Source of the DNA: Amycolatopsis tolypomycina
GTDB lineage: Bacteria > Actinomycetota > Actinomycetes > Mycobacteriales > Pseudonocardiaceae
Assembly: GCF_900105945.1 (NCBI RefSeq)
Contig: NZ_FNSO01000004.1
Span: 6,514,001 to 6,578,000 of the forward strand
DNA length: 64,000 nucleotides
Reading direction: 5' to 3'
This document shows positions 1 through 6,954 of the stretch, in pieces. Numbering within the stretch: the first letter of the stretch is position 1; each line of letters opens with the position of its first letter. The translations under genes and the position numbers were made by a program. The notes below the pieces were generated by a model. It was given only the letters and a program-made list of their open reading frames with translations. It was not told where the DNA came from and did no database searches.

Positions 1-56
1 CGACCAAAAGGGAGCGTCGGGTGCTGGACGCGTTCCGGTCCCAGCAGGAGCCCTAG
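1..56 (+). CDS. 3' end of an unidentified protein (partial)
   Basis: The frame beginning at base 3 reads TKRERRVLDAFRSQQEP and stops with TAG at 54-56. Codons carry the G/C third bases typical of the neighbours, so it is probably the true carboxyl end of a gene that starts before the window. Seventeen residues are too few to name a family. It runs toward the TetR gene at 1790-1248, with a repeat and an IS in between. Confidence 0.45.
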   Translation, partial: TKRERRVLDAFRSQQEP

Positions 57-95
57 GGGCGCAGGCCGTCCGACGTGGCCGAAGCCGTGTCCCGA

Positions 96-105
96 GCGCC
101 CCAAT
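96..105. repeat. Left stump of palindromic repeat, split by the IS
   Basis: GCGCCCCAAT matches the opening of the palindromic repeat seen complete at 21471, 29765 and 41309. The remainder of this copy resumes at 1057 after the IS. The bases AAT at 103-105 recur at 1057-1059 and look like a 3-bp target duplication. Confidence 0.8.
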
Positions 106-1056
106 GAGGTTTTCTCAGTAGCGGTGTGGTGTGTGGATGAGGCGTGGGGCCCCTGGTAGGACTGGATTTGCGAAGATCGAATCCTAGAGTTCCAGAGGCC
201 CCACGTGATCCATTATGGTGCCACCCTCGATGTGGCGCGTGAACTGGTCTGGTTCGTTGCCCGTGTCCTGCACACCGAGCGCCGGCGGCGTGGCACCCGC
301 CGGGGCCGGCGCGCGTTGACCCCGTACTGGCAGGCGGTGCTGGTGCTGCGCTGGTTCCGCGACGCCACCCCCCTGCACCGGCTGGCGGCCGATCACCGCA
401 TCAGCGTCGCCACCGCCTACCGCTACCTGCACGAAGCGATCACCGCCCTTGCCGCCCAGGCCCCGGACCTGCATCAGGTCCTGCGCGAGCGGCACGCCCG
501 AGGTGACACGCATGTGATCCTGGACGGTTCGCTGATCCCGTGTGACCGGGTCGCGGCCACCACGATCAAAACCAAAGGTAAGAACCGTGGCCGGATCGTG
601 CACCTGTGGTACTCGGGCAAGCACCGCGCCTTCGGCGGGAACATCCAGTTCCTGGCCAGCCCGGACGGGTTCCCGCTGTGGGTCTCGGCGGTGCTGCCCG
701 GCTCCCGCAACGACCTCTCCGCCGCCCGCGACCACGGGATCGTCGGTGCACTGACCGCCGCTGCAGGTCAGGGCCTGAGAACTCTGGCCGACAAGGCCTA
801 CCACGCAGCCGGGATCGGGATCCTTGCCCCGTTCAAGAAAACCGCAGGTCAACCACCCCTCAACGCCCGGCAACGGGTCCACAACCTGCTGCACGCCCGG
901 GCCCGCGCCCTGGGTGAACGCGCCATGGCCATCCTCAAAACCCGCTGGCGAGCGTTGACCCACATCAGCCTCTGCCCCCACCGCATCGGCCACATCGTCC
1001 AAGCAGCCCTCGTCCTCACCCACCACGAACACCACGGACGCTACTGAGAAAACCTC
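106..1056 (+). mobile_element. IS5-family-like insertion sequence, 951 bp
   Basis: Perfect 18-bp terminal inverted repeats are visible: GAGGTTTTCTCAGTAGCG at 106-123 and its complement at 1039-1056. They enclose one transposase gene. The flanks carry AAT on both sides (103-105 and 1057-1059). A 3-bp duplication, GAG ends and a length near 0.9-1 kb fit the IS1031/ISL2 part of the IS5 family. Ends, target duplication and an uninterrupted transposase all appear intact, so the element may be active or recently inserted. Confidence 0.9.
205..1047 (+). CDS. IS5-like DDE transposase
   Basis: A 280-residue transposase filling the IS. An amino-terminal helix-turn-helix region (about 40-80, LTPYWQAVLVLRWFRD...ISVATAYRYL) is followed by an RNase H-like DDE domain. 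Likely catalytic acids are Asp107 (HVILDGSLI), Asp196 (LADKAYH) and Glu238 (ALGERAMAILKTRWR), the pattern of the DDE_Tnp_4 type. The start is GTG at 205; the stop falls 9 bp before the right end. It is one open frame, with no programmed frameshift needed. The protein would bind the terminal repeats and cut and rejoin DNA. The family is secure; the exact subgroup is inferred from ends and target size. Confidence 0.88.
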   Translation: MIHYGATLDVARELVWFVARVLHTERRRRGTRRGRRALTPYWQAVLVLRWFRDATPLHRLAADHRISVATAYRYLHEAITALAAQAPDLHQVLRERHARGDTHVILDGSLIPCDRVAATTIKTKGKNRGRIVHLWYSGKHRAFGGNIQFLASPDGFPLWVSAVLPGSRNDLSAARDHGIVGALTAAAGQGLRTLADKAYHAAGIGILAPFKKTAGQPPLNARQRVHNLLHARARALGERAMAILKTRWRALTHISLCPHRIGHIVQAALVLTHHEHHGRY

Positions 1057-1134
1057 AATGTGGCGTTGTTTGCGTCCAACGCACCCAATGTGGCGTTCGG
1101 TGCGTCCAACGCACCGAACGCCACATTGGGGCGC
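1057..1134. repeat. Palindromic intergenic repeat (family 1), right part
   Basis: The copy starts AATGTGGCGTTGTTTGCG, has one internal unit (CCCAATGTGGCGTTCGGTGC) and closes with the inverse AACGCCACATTGGGGCGC. Together with the stump at 96-105 it gives the same foldback as the copies at 21471, 29765 and 41309. It lies between the partial plus-strand gene ending at 56 and the minus-strand TetR gene ending at 1248, so it separated converging genes before the IS arrived. Confidence 0.85.
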
Positions 1135-1247
1135 ATCGCCCGGCCGCTGCCGCGACCTCGGCGAAGCGGCATGGCCCGGCTTTACCGCGGACATCTCACT
1201 CGCACGCCCCCGGTCAGCCGTGTCCCCGACCTCACCGGTCAGTACAT

Positions 1248-1790
1248 CTAGGGACGCAAACCGTCCATGACCACCGACAGCAGGTGCCGCGTGCGGGCTT
1301 CGCGCTCGGCACCGAAGTCGTTGCGCCACAGGAAACCCACCAGCAGCAGGACGTCTTCGGCGTCGACGTCCGTGCGGAGCGTGCCCGCGGCTTTGCCCGC
1401 GTCGAGCAGCAGCGTGATGGCCTGGACCACCGGCGCGTAGTACTCGCCGGACAGGTCGGCGCGCGTGGCGGCTTCGACCGCCTCGGCGACGCCGTGCTTG
1501 ATGCGGCCGTACGCCGCCAGGCGCTCGAACCAGCTGCGGAGCGCTTCCCGGGGCGGCTGTTCGCGCAGCAGCGCGGGCGCCGCGGCGATGAGCTCGTCGA
1601 GGTCGTGCCGGTAGACCGCGATCAGCAGCGCCTCCCGGCTGGGGAAGTGCCGGTAGAGCGTGCCCTGGCCGACCCCGGCCGCCTTCGCGATCGACTGCAG
1701 TGAGGCGGCGCTGGAGGCTTTGAGCGCCGTCCGCGCGACCTCCAGGATGCGCTCGCGGTTCTGCTCGGCGTCGGCTCGCATCGGCGTCAC
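1248..1790 (-). CDS. TetR-family transcriptional regulator
   Basis: A 180-residue TetR repressor. Residues about 8-55 form the HTH (NRERILEVARTALKAS...SLQSIAKAAGVGQGTLYRHFPSREALLIAVY), which is the family signature; the rest is the helical ligand-binding and dimer domain. The chosen start is GTG at 1790; an in-frame ATG at 1781 is the alternative. It diverges from the SDR gene at 1873. The 80-bp gap contains two copies of GGACA-NN-TGTCC, which probably bind this protein so that it represses itself and the SDR gene. The ligand is unknown. Confidence 0.88.
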   Translation of the reverse strand: MTPMRADAEQNRERILEVARTALKASSAASLQSIAKAAGVGQGTLYRHFPSREALLIAVYRHDLDELIAAAPALLREQPPREALRSWFERLAAYGRIKHGVAEAVEAATRADLSGEYYAPVVQAITLLLDAGKAAGTLRTDVDAEDVLLLVGFLWRNDFGAEREARTRHLLSVVMDGLRP

Positions 1791-1809
1791 CCGGCCACCC
1801 TAGCCAACC

Positions 1810-1847
1810 GGACACCTGTCCACTACCGTGTAAACGGACATGTGTCC
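1810..1847. promoter_or_regulatory. Twin operators for the divergent TetR regulator
   Basis: Two copies of the dyad GGACA-N2-TGTCC lie at 1810-1821 (centre CC) and 1836-1847 (centre TG). Their centres are 26 bp apart. They sit in the short gap between tetR and the SDR gene, the usual place for a TetR autoregulatory operator. Binding is inferred. Confidence 0.7.
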
Positions 1848-1872
1848 GGTTAGGTTCTTCCGAAGGAGCGGC

Positions 1873-2589
1873 ATGATCGAGAACAAGGTCGTCGTGATCA
1901 CCGGGGCGAGCAGCGGCATCGGCGCGGCCACGGCCACCCTGCTCGCCGAGCGCGGCGCGAAGGTCGTGCTGGGCGCGCGCCGCAAGGACAGGCTGGACGC
2001 GCTGGCCGAGCGGCTGGGCGCGGTCGCCCTGCCGACGGACGTCCGGCGCCCGGCGGACGTGGCCGCGCTGGTCCGGCTGGCCCGGGAAACGCACGGCAGG
2101 CTCGACGTCCTGGTCGGCAACGCCGGCATCGGCCCGATCTCCCCGCTGGACTCCCTGCGCGTCGACGACTGGGACGCGATGATCGACGTCAACGTCAAGG
2201 GCGTGCTGCACGGCATCGCGGCGGCCCTGCCGGTGTTCCGCGAGCAGGGCCACGGCCAGTTCGTCCACACGGCCTCGACGGCGGCGTACCGCACGGTGCC
2301 GGCGATGGCGGTGTACGCGGCGACGAAGACGGCCGTCCGCACGATCTCCGAAGGCCTGCGCCAGGAAGCGGGCCCGGATCTGCGCGTCACGCTGGTGTCG
2401 CCGGGCATGATCGCCACCGGCTTCATCGACGGCATCCCGGAGGCCGCGGTCCGCGAACGGCTCGGCGAGACCCGCGACGCGGTGGCGATCCCGCCGGCGG
2501 CGATCGCGCGGGCGATCGCGTTCGCCATCGACCAGCCGGCGGAGGTGGACGTCAACGAGATCGTGGTGCGGCCGACCGCGCAGGACTAG
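1873..2589 (+). CDS. Short-chain dehydrogenase/reductase (SDR)
   Basis: A classical SDR of 238 residues, soluble NAD(P)-dependent oxidoreductase. Visible motifs are the cofactor glycine loop TGASSGIG (about 9-16), the NAG motif (VGNAGIG), the catalytic Ser (HTASTAA) and YAATK with the active Tyr and Lys. The arginines after the first strand (GARRKDR) favour NADP. ATG 1873 is chosen because GAAGGAG lies just before it; an upstream in-frame ATG at 1840 would fall inside the operator. The carboxyl end (VDVNEIVVRPTAQD) is typical of the YdfG-like group. Probably repressed by the divergent TetR protein; substrate unknown. Confidence 0.9.
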   Translation: MIENKVVVITGASSGIGAATATLLAERGAKVVLGARRKDRLDALAERLGAVALPTDVRRPADVAALVRLARETHGRLDVLVGNAGIGPISPLDSLRVDDWDAMIDVNVKGVLHGIAAALPVFREQGHGQFVHTASTAAYRTVPAMAVYAATKTAVRTISEGLRQEAGPDLRVTLVSPGMIATGFIDGIPEAAVRERLGETRDAVAIPPAAIARAIAFAIDQPAEVDVNEIVVRPTAQD

Positions 2590-2595
2590 GTCATT

Positions 2596-2614
2596 TCCCT
2601 TGTCGACCAAGGGA
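2596..2614 (+). terminator. Hairpin after the SDR gene
   Basis: TCCCTTG-tcgac-CAAGGGA forms a 7-bp stem with a 5-nt loop, starting 7 bp after the SDR stop. There is no U tract, so it may be a weak or processing hairpin rather than a strong terminator. The remaining bases to 2715 hold the unrecognised promoter of the sigma gene and a GGAGGG ribosome site. Confidence 0.4.
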
Positions 2615-2715
2615 TCGTCGCCCCTTGCGCGGGAGCACCGGAAATAGCCGGGAATCGCCGCCGGCCGGGTCGATCCGCGTCGAATGCGGGTAGTTCCCCC
2701 CGACGGAGGGACGCC

Positions 2716-3216
2716 ATGACCACCACCCCGGACCACCCGCTGGCCACCGCGCGGCCGCTCGTGGAGCGCTACTGCCGCGCGCGGCTGGACCCCGACTCGG
2801 CCGACGACGTCGCCCAGGACGTCTGCGTGGCGCTGCTCAAAGCCCTGCCGCGGCGACCACCGGAACGGCCCTTCCCGGACTTCGTCTGCGGCGTCGCCCG
2901 GACCAAGGTCGCCGCCGCGCGCAAGGCGGCCGCCCGGCAGGACGAGCCGGTGGCCGAACTGCCCGACGAGGCCGACTCGTCGCTGGGCCCCGCCGACCAC
3001 GCGCTCCGGCGCGAACTCCGGGAACGGATGGCGAAGCTCCTGGGCGTGCTCCCCCGGAAACAACGGGAAATCGTCGTCCTGCGGGTGGTCGTCGGCCTGT
3101 CGGCGGAGGAAACCGCGGCGGCGGTGGGTTCGACGCCGGGCGCGGTCCGCGTCGCCCAGCACCGGGCGCTCGGCCGGCTCCGCCAGGTCGTCACCACGGC
3201 TGCCCTGGCCGGGTGA
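2716..3216 (+). CDS. Sigma-70 family RNA polymerase sigma factor, ShbA-like
   Basis: A small two-domain sigma factor of 166 residues. Region 2 spans about 10-75 (VERYCRARLDPDSADDVAQDVCVALLKALP); region 4 is about 105-160 (LPRKQREIVVLRVVVGLSAEETAAAVGSTPGAVRVAQHRALGRLR), with the expected HTH. ATG 2716 has GGAGGG 7 bp upstream. It closely resembles the gene at 3945-3307, which faces it: RYCRAR and ADDVAQ(D/E)VC are shared. The pair looks like a local duplication or captured paralogue. No anti-sigma gene is adjacent. Its regulon cannot be read from the sequence. Confidence 0.85.
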   Translation: MTTTPDHPLATARPLVERYCRARLDPDSADDVAQDVCVALLKALPRRPPERPFPDFVCGVARTKVAAARKAAARQDEPVAELPDEADSSLGPADHALRRELRERMAKLLGVLPRKQREIVVLRVVVGLSAEETAAAVGSTPGAVRVAQHRALGRLRQVVTTAALAG

Positions 3217-3303
3217 GCGACAGCGAAGTTCGCCGTGCCCGTCCCCGACGAGGCCGTGCACATCCACGAAAGCGACCACTTCGTCACCGAATGGCTCGAG
3301 TGA
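3217..3303 (+). other. Coding-like extension after the sigma stop codon
   Basis: The frame of the upstream sigma factor continues past its TGA (3214-3216) for 28 codons to a second TGA at 3301-3303. Nearly all third positions are G or C. A GTG at 3235 could start a 22-residue peptide (VPVPDEAVHIHESDHFVTEW...). It may be a degraded carboxyl tail or a micro-ORF; there is no clear ribosome site. Confidence 0.25.
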
Positions 3304-3306
3304 CGC

Positions 3307-3945
3307 CTACAGCTCGCCGATCATGCCGCGCAGCTTCGTCAGGGCGCGGAACTGGGTGATGCGGACGTTGCCGGCGGAGATGCCCAGTGCCTCCGCCGTC
3401 TCGTTCGCCGTCAGGCCGGCGACGATCCGCAGCGACAGGATGTCCTGGTGCAGCGGCGGCAGCGCCGCGAGCAGGCGGCCCAGCCGGGCGCCGAGGTCCA
3501 GCTCGAGGACGTGGTTCTCGGGCTCGTTGCCGCCCAGTGGCCGGTCCGGCAGCTCCGGCACCGGCTTCGACCGGTCCCTGGCCACCGAACGGAAGGCGTC
3601 GGCGACCTTGTTCGCCGCGATCGCGCGCACCAGGTACAGGAACGAGCCCCCGCGGTCCTGGTAGTTCGGCAGCACCTTCAGCACCGCCAGGCACACTTCC
3701 TGGGCGACGTCGTCGGCCGAGAGGTACGAAAGGTCCCGCCCGCCGATCCGCGCCCGGCAGTAGCGCACCACCGTCGGCTTGATGAGCCGCAGCAGCGCCT
3801 GGACGGCGTCCGGGTCGCCGTCGCGCGCCGCGGCCACCACCGGGTCGAGCCGCTCCTTCGCCAGGCCGCCCTCCGGCCGCGGCGAATCCTCCAGCACGGT
3901 GTAGCCGTCGACGGCTGCCGCCGTCTCCGCGATCATGGTCTCCAC
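3307..3945 (-). CDS. shbA: RNA polymerase sigma factor ShbA-like
   Basis: About 212 residues. Region 2 (VVRYCRARIGGRDLSYLSADDVAQEVCLAVLKVLPNYQ) and region 4 (LPPLHQDILSLRIVAGLTANETAEALGISAGNVRITQFRALTKLR) match the actinobacterial ShbA group. In Streptomyces, ShbA drives transcription of the principal sigma factor gene hrdB; this role is family knowledge, not shown here. GTG 3945 is preferred because GAGGAGG lies 5 bp before it; ATG 3936 (MIAETAAAVDG) is the alternative. The leader contains a GTCCGT/ACGGAC hairpin at 3978-3994. It faces the paralogue at 2716. Confidence 0.8.
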   Translation of the reverse strand: METMIAETAAAVDGYTVLEDSPRPEGGLAKERLDPVVAAARDGDPDAVQALLRLIKPTVVRYCRARIGGRDLSYLSADDVAQEVCLAVLKVLPNYQDRGGSFLYLVRAIAANKVADAFRSVARDRSKPVPELPDRPLGGNEPENHVLELDLGARLGRLLAALPPLHQDILSLRIVAGLTANETAEALGISAGNVRITQFRALTKLRGMIGEL

Positions 3946-4090
3946 GCCGCCCTCCTCGCGTCCGCCACCGGGAGGTCGTCCGTCCACAACGGACGCTGTG
4001 CCGTCTGGCGGTTCCCGGTCCGACATCCGGACTATCGAGCCGCTGACCAGCAACGTTGCAGTGTGCCGTTGGTTGTCCAGATATTGTCCG

Positions 4091-5041
4091 TTAATCGGTC
4101 CAGCGGATTCCGTACGCGTAACCCGGGGCGAGGTTCCGGAACCGGACGTGCACTTCGCCGGCGTCGTCGGCGGCCAGTGCGGCACCGGTTCGCGACCAGT
4201 CACCCGCACCGCCGGGGGAAAGCTCTTCCAACCGCACGATCCGTTCCGGCACGTGTTCACCGAACCGGACGTGCAGATCGAAAAGATCGCACGGATGCCG
4301 CGGAACGCAGACGTAACGCGGTTCTCGCAGGTTCGCCCGGAATCGCAGACCGACCTCGTGTCGCACCCCGCGGCGCAACGGCTCCGGCGGGCGCAACGCC
4401 AGCCCGATCCGGTCACTCGATTCCATCACCGGATCGTCGAGCACCCCGCCGAAGAACACGTCGACACCGAGCTCGGACGCCGTGACCGAATCGCCGGATT
4501 CGCCGGCGACCGGCAACGTGAGCGCCAGGTCGAGGACGGCGATTTCGTCGGCGTCGGCGACCACCCGCCGGAATTCGAACGCCTCCGGCACCGGCTGGTC
4601 GAGGGCCAGGGTGACGCGCAGTTCTTCGGTGTGCCAGCGGCGGCCAGGATAGTGCCGGGGCGCCGGCACGGCCGCCGCGACGGCCAGCGCGGCGATCTGC
4701 TCGATTCCCTCGTCGATGCGCCGCCGGACCGTCCGGTCGTCGCGGTCGAGCGTGATCGCCGCCCAGTGCACCCGTTCCTGGTAGAACGGTTTCCGCGCCC
4801 GCTCGTCGAGGGCGAACGCGGCGAGCAAAGCGATCTTCAGATCGTCGGGCAACGACTCGACGAGCGGGCGCAATCGGTCGGACAGCTTACGCCGCATCTC
4901 CACGGTTCCGTCATCTTCGAGAATGCCGCAAGTTGAGCGCAATGCGGGGCCGATCCGGTCCGCGAGCGGTGTCGTGAAAATTGCCCTCCCTTTGCGAAGG
5001 GCCTTGAGTTCGCCGACCACGTCCGCCGCACTGAGGCTCAC
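4091..5041 (-). CDS. Hypothetical protein, unknown function
   Basis: A 316-residue soluble protein with no signal peptide or membrane segment. The first 150 residues are helical and acidic or basic (LSAADVVGELKALRKGRAIFTTPLADRIGPAL...LPDDLKIALLAAFALDERARKPFYQERVHWAAITLDRDDRTVRRRIDEGIEQIAALAV). The stretch around DDRTVRRRIDEGIEQI resembles an HTH recognition region. The rest is beta-rich. GTG 5041 with GGGGAGG upstream is chosen over a TTG at 5071. It lies upstream of and co-oriented with the shbA-like gene, 145 bp away. Similar N-termini occur in uncharacterised actinomycete proteins; a regulatory role is only a guess. Confidence 0.6.
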   Translation of the reverse strand: MSLSAADVVGELKALRKGRAIFTTPLADRIGPALRSTCGILEDDGTVEMRRKLSDRLRPLVESLPDDLKIALLAAFALDERARKPFYQERVHWAAITLDRDDRTVRRRIDEGIEQIAALAVAAAVPAPRHYPGRRWHTEELRVTLALDQPVPEAFEFRRVVADADEIAVLDLALTLPVAGESGDSVTASELGVDVFFGGVLDDPVMESSDRIGLALRPPEPLRRGVRHEVGLRFRANLREPRYVCVPRHPCDLFDLHVRFGEHVPERIVRLEELSPGGAGDWSRTGAALAADDAGEVHVRFRNLAPGYAYGIRWTD

Positions 5042-5260
5042 CGTCCTCCCCTTCCCACGCACGAAGGTCAATGTTCGCCAGCGCCACCGCCGATGTCCAG
5101 TCGATCACGCTCCGGCAAACGGATCGTTATCCCGCGGTTTCCTTTTCCGCCATCCGGGTAATCGCCGAAACTTGTTGGCGTTGTGTTGACAACGAAACAC
5201 ATTGCGCCACAACGATTCCCAGGGGAAACCCACACGACCGCCGTTGGTGAAGGTGTCGAA

Positions 5261-5521
5261 ATGACGGCGCCACCCCGGCGGGTGAACGTGACCGGTCCGT
5301 TGCCTCGGCACCGGTTGACCGCGGCCCGCCGCGGGTACTTGTTGATCATGAGCCCGAGGATGTGGCGCCTGCTGATCTCGGGGTCGTTACGGCTTTTCCT
5401 GCTCAGTGCCGTACCGGCCGCCGCGCACCTGTCCGTGCTCGCCGGCCTGGCGGCGGCGGTGATCGCGTTCGTCGTGCCGGCCCCGCGGAGCCGGCACGAC
5501 GACCACGGCGGGGCCGGCTAG
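5261..5521 (+). CDS. Small putative membrane protein
   Basis: Predicted 86 residues from ATG 5261, preceded by GAAGG. The carboxyl half has two hydrophobic stretches (LLISGSLRLFLLSAVPAAAHL and LSVLAGLAAAVIAFVVPA), so a small integral membrane protein is likely. A shorter start at ATG 5349 (MSPRMWRLL) would retain both segments. It ends in a 4-bp overlap with the convergent sigma gene. No family is recognised. The 5042-5260 gap holds no gene and no strong repeat. Confidence 0.4.
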   Translation: MTAPPRRVNVTGPLPRHRLTAARRGYLLIMSPRMWRLLISGSLRLFLLSAVPAAAHLSVLAGLAAAVIAFVVPAPRSRHDDHGGAG

Positions 5522-6384
5522 GCCGGCGCGCCCCGCCAGCGGCCGAGCTTCTCGGGGTTCCGCACCGCCCAGATCCGCCGGACCACGGCGCCGGTCACCT
5601 CGAAGGCCATCACCGCGACGATCGCGCCGTCCCGCTCGGCGACCAGGCCCGGCCGCCCGTTGACCGTGGTTTCGACGAGCGTCAGCGCCGCCATCCGGCC
5701 CGTGAGGTCCACGGCGTAGCGCGCGACCCGCTCGCCGCCCACGATCGGGCGGCGCACCGCGCTGACCAGCCCGCCGCCGTCGGCGACGACCGTGGCCTCC
5801 GGGTCGAGCAGCCCGACCAGCCCTTCGATGTCCCCCGCCTCCCAGGCCGCCTTGAAGGCGCGGACCACCTCGGCGCTCCCCTGGGCCGGCGCCGCGATGC
5901 CGGCCCGGACCCGGCGGCGCGCCGAGGACGCCAGCTGGCGCGAAGCCGCCGCCGACCGCCCGAGGACGGCCGCCACCTCCGCGAACGGGTAGCCGAACAC
6001 GTCGTGCAGGACGAACGCCACCCGCTCGGCCGGCGTCATCGCGTCGAGCACCACGAGGAACGCCATCGTGATCGACTCGTCCAGGGTGACGCGGTCGGCC
6101 GGGTCGGCGAGCGCCCCCACCTCCCCGGGCAGCGGCTCCGGGAGCCACTCGCCGACGTAGCGCTCCCGCCGGACCCTGGCCGAGCCGAGCTGGTCGAGGC
6201 AGATGCGGCTCGCCACGGTCGTCAGCCACGCGGCGGGCGACTCGATCGCGTCCCGCTGCGGTCCGGTCAGGGCGTACCACCGGCCGTACGCCTCCTGGAC
6301 GACGTCCTCGGCGTCGCTCAGCGAGCCCAGGAGCCGGTAGGCGAGGCCGGTCAGCTGCCGCCGCTCGTGCAGAACATCGGTCAC
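5518..6384 (-). CDS. ECF41-type sigma factor with SnoaL-like C-terminal domain
   Basis: A 288-residue extracytoplasmic-function sigma factor of the SigJ/ECF41 type. Regions 2 (RQLTGLAYRLLGSLSDAEDVVQEAYGRWY) and 4 (MTPAERVAFVLHDVFGYPFAEVAAVLGRSAAASRQLASSARRRV) precede a SnoaL-like extension (about 175-288) carrying the DGGG motif (VVADGGGLV) typical of ECF41. In that group the extension modulates activity in place of a separate anti-sigma factor. GTG 6384 lies 8 bp after a CGTC -10 box, so the mRNA may be leaderless. It diverges from the carboxymuconolactone-decarboxylase-family gene, the classic ECF41 partner. Confidence 0.9.
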   Translation of the reverse strand: MTDVLHERRQLTGLAYRLLGSLSDAEDVVQEAYGRWYALTGPQRDAIESPAAWLTTVASRICLDQLGSARVRRERYVGEWLPEPLPGEVGALADPADRVTLDESITMAFLVVLDAMTPAERVAFVLHDVFGYPFAEVAAVLGRSAAASRQLASSARRRVRAGIAAPAQGSAEVVRAFKAAWEAGDIEGLVGLLDPEATVVADGGGLVSAVRRPIVGGERVARYAVDLTGRMAALTLVETTVNGRPGLVAERDGAIVAVMAFEVTGAVVRRIWAVRNPEKLGRWRGAPA

Positions 6385-6392
6385 ACCCTTCC

Positions 6393-6419
6393 GACGGTTC
6401 GGGGCGGCGGTTTGTGACG
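6393..6419 (-). promoter_or_regulatory. ECF41-type autoregulated promoter of the sigma gene
   Basis: On the minus strand, CGTCACA (6419-6413), a 16-bp spacer and CGTC (6396-6393) resemble the ECF41 promoter pattern TGTCACA / CGTC. Only 8 bp separate CGTC from the GTG start at 6384. The box overlaps the palindrome GTGACGTCAC (6414-6423) shared with the divergent promoter. Confidence 0.65.
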
Positions 6420-6422
6420 TCA

Positions 6423-6449
6423 CCTCACACTCCGGCGGGCCGTTTCGTC
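6423..6449 (+). promoter_or_regulatory. ECF41-type promoter of the CMD-family gene
   Basis: CCTCACA (6423-6429), exactly 16 bp, then CGTC (6446-6449). The spacing is the same as in the divergent promoter. An inverted repeat TTTCGT/ACGAAA (6443-6460) straddles the -10 box and start region. Confidence 0.6.
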
Positions 6450-6474
6450 GAGACACGAAACGAAGGAGGAACCC

Positions 6475-6954
6475 GTGTCCGACAAGTCCCGCCTGCCCGA
6501 CCCCGCGCAGTACTTCCCCGAGATGGGGGAGATCGCCGGCGCGCTGACCAGGATCACGATGAACGGCTCGATCCCGCGGCGCACCATCCACCTGGTCCAG
6601 CTGCGCATCGGGCAGCTGGTCGGCAGCACTTACCACACCGTCCGGCAGGCCGAGCTGCTCCGCAGGTCCGGCGCGACCGAGGAGCAGGTCGCCACGGTGG
6701 CGTCCTGGCCGACCTCGCCGTACTTCGACGAAGCCGAACGCGTCGCGCTGGAGCTCGCCGAGGCGGTCTTCACCACGAGCCCGGGCCGGGAGCGCGTGCC
6801 CGACGAGCTGTTCGCCAGGGCGTCCGCGTGCTACGACGACAAGGCGCTGTGGACGCTCACCCTCGTGCTCGGCCAGATGTGCTACTTCGTGCCGGTGGCG
6901 CTCGTCGCGAAGCCGATCCCGGGGATGCCGCTGGGGAAGAACTACACCCACTAG
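6475..6954 (+). CDS. Carboxymuconolactone decarboxylase-family protein
   Basis: A 159-residue AhpD/CMD-like helical protein (core LVQLRIGQLVGSTYHTVRQAELLRRSGATEEQVATVASWPTSPYFDEAERVALELAEAV). The usual CxxC of AhpD peroxidases is replaced (VGSTYHT), so thiol peroxidase chemistry is unlikely; the reaction is unknown. GTG 6475 follows a very strong AAGGAGGA site. Neighbouring an ECF41 sigma gene is characteristic, and the promoter boxes suggest it is that sigma factor's target. The stop overlaps the minus-strand amidohydrolase remnant. Confidence 0.85.
   Translation: MSDKSRLPDPAQYFPEMGEIAGALTRITMNGSIPRRTIHLVQLRIGQLVGSTYHTVRQAELLRRSGATEEQVATVASWPTSPYFDEAERVALELAEAVFTTSPGRERVPDELFARASACYDDKALWTLTLVLGQMCYFVPVALVAKPIPGMPLGKNYTH

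Noticed and set aside
1058..1270. Short frames after the IS
   Set aside because: They start within the palindrome and run into the 3' end of TetR antisense, with no codon bias or ribosome site.
184..3279. A >1000-codon open frame on the minus strand
   Set aside because: It runs antisense through the transposase, SDR and sigma genes, is Arg/Gly/Val-rich and has no domain. This is the usual GC-rich shadow frame.
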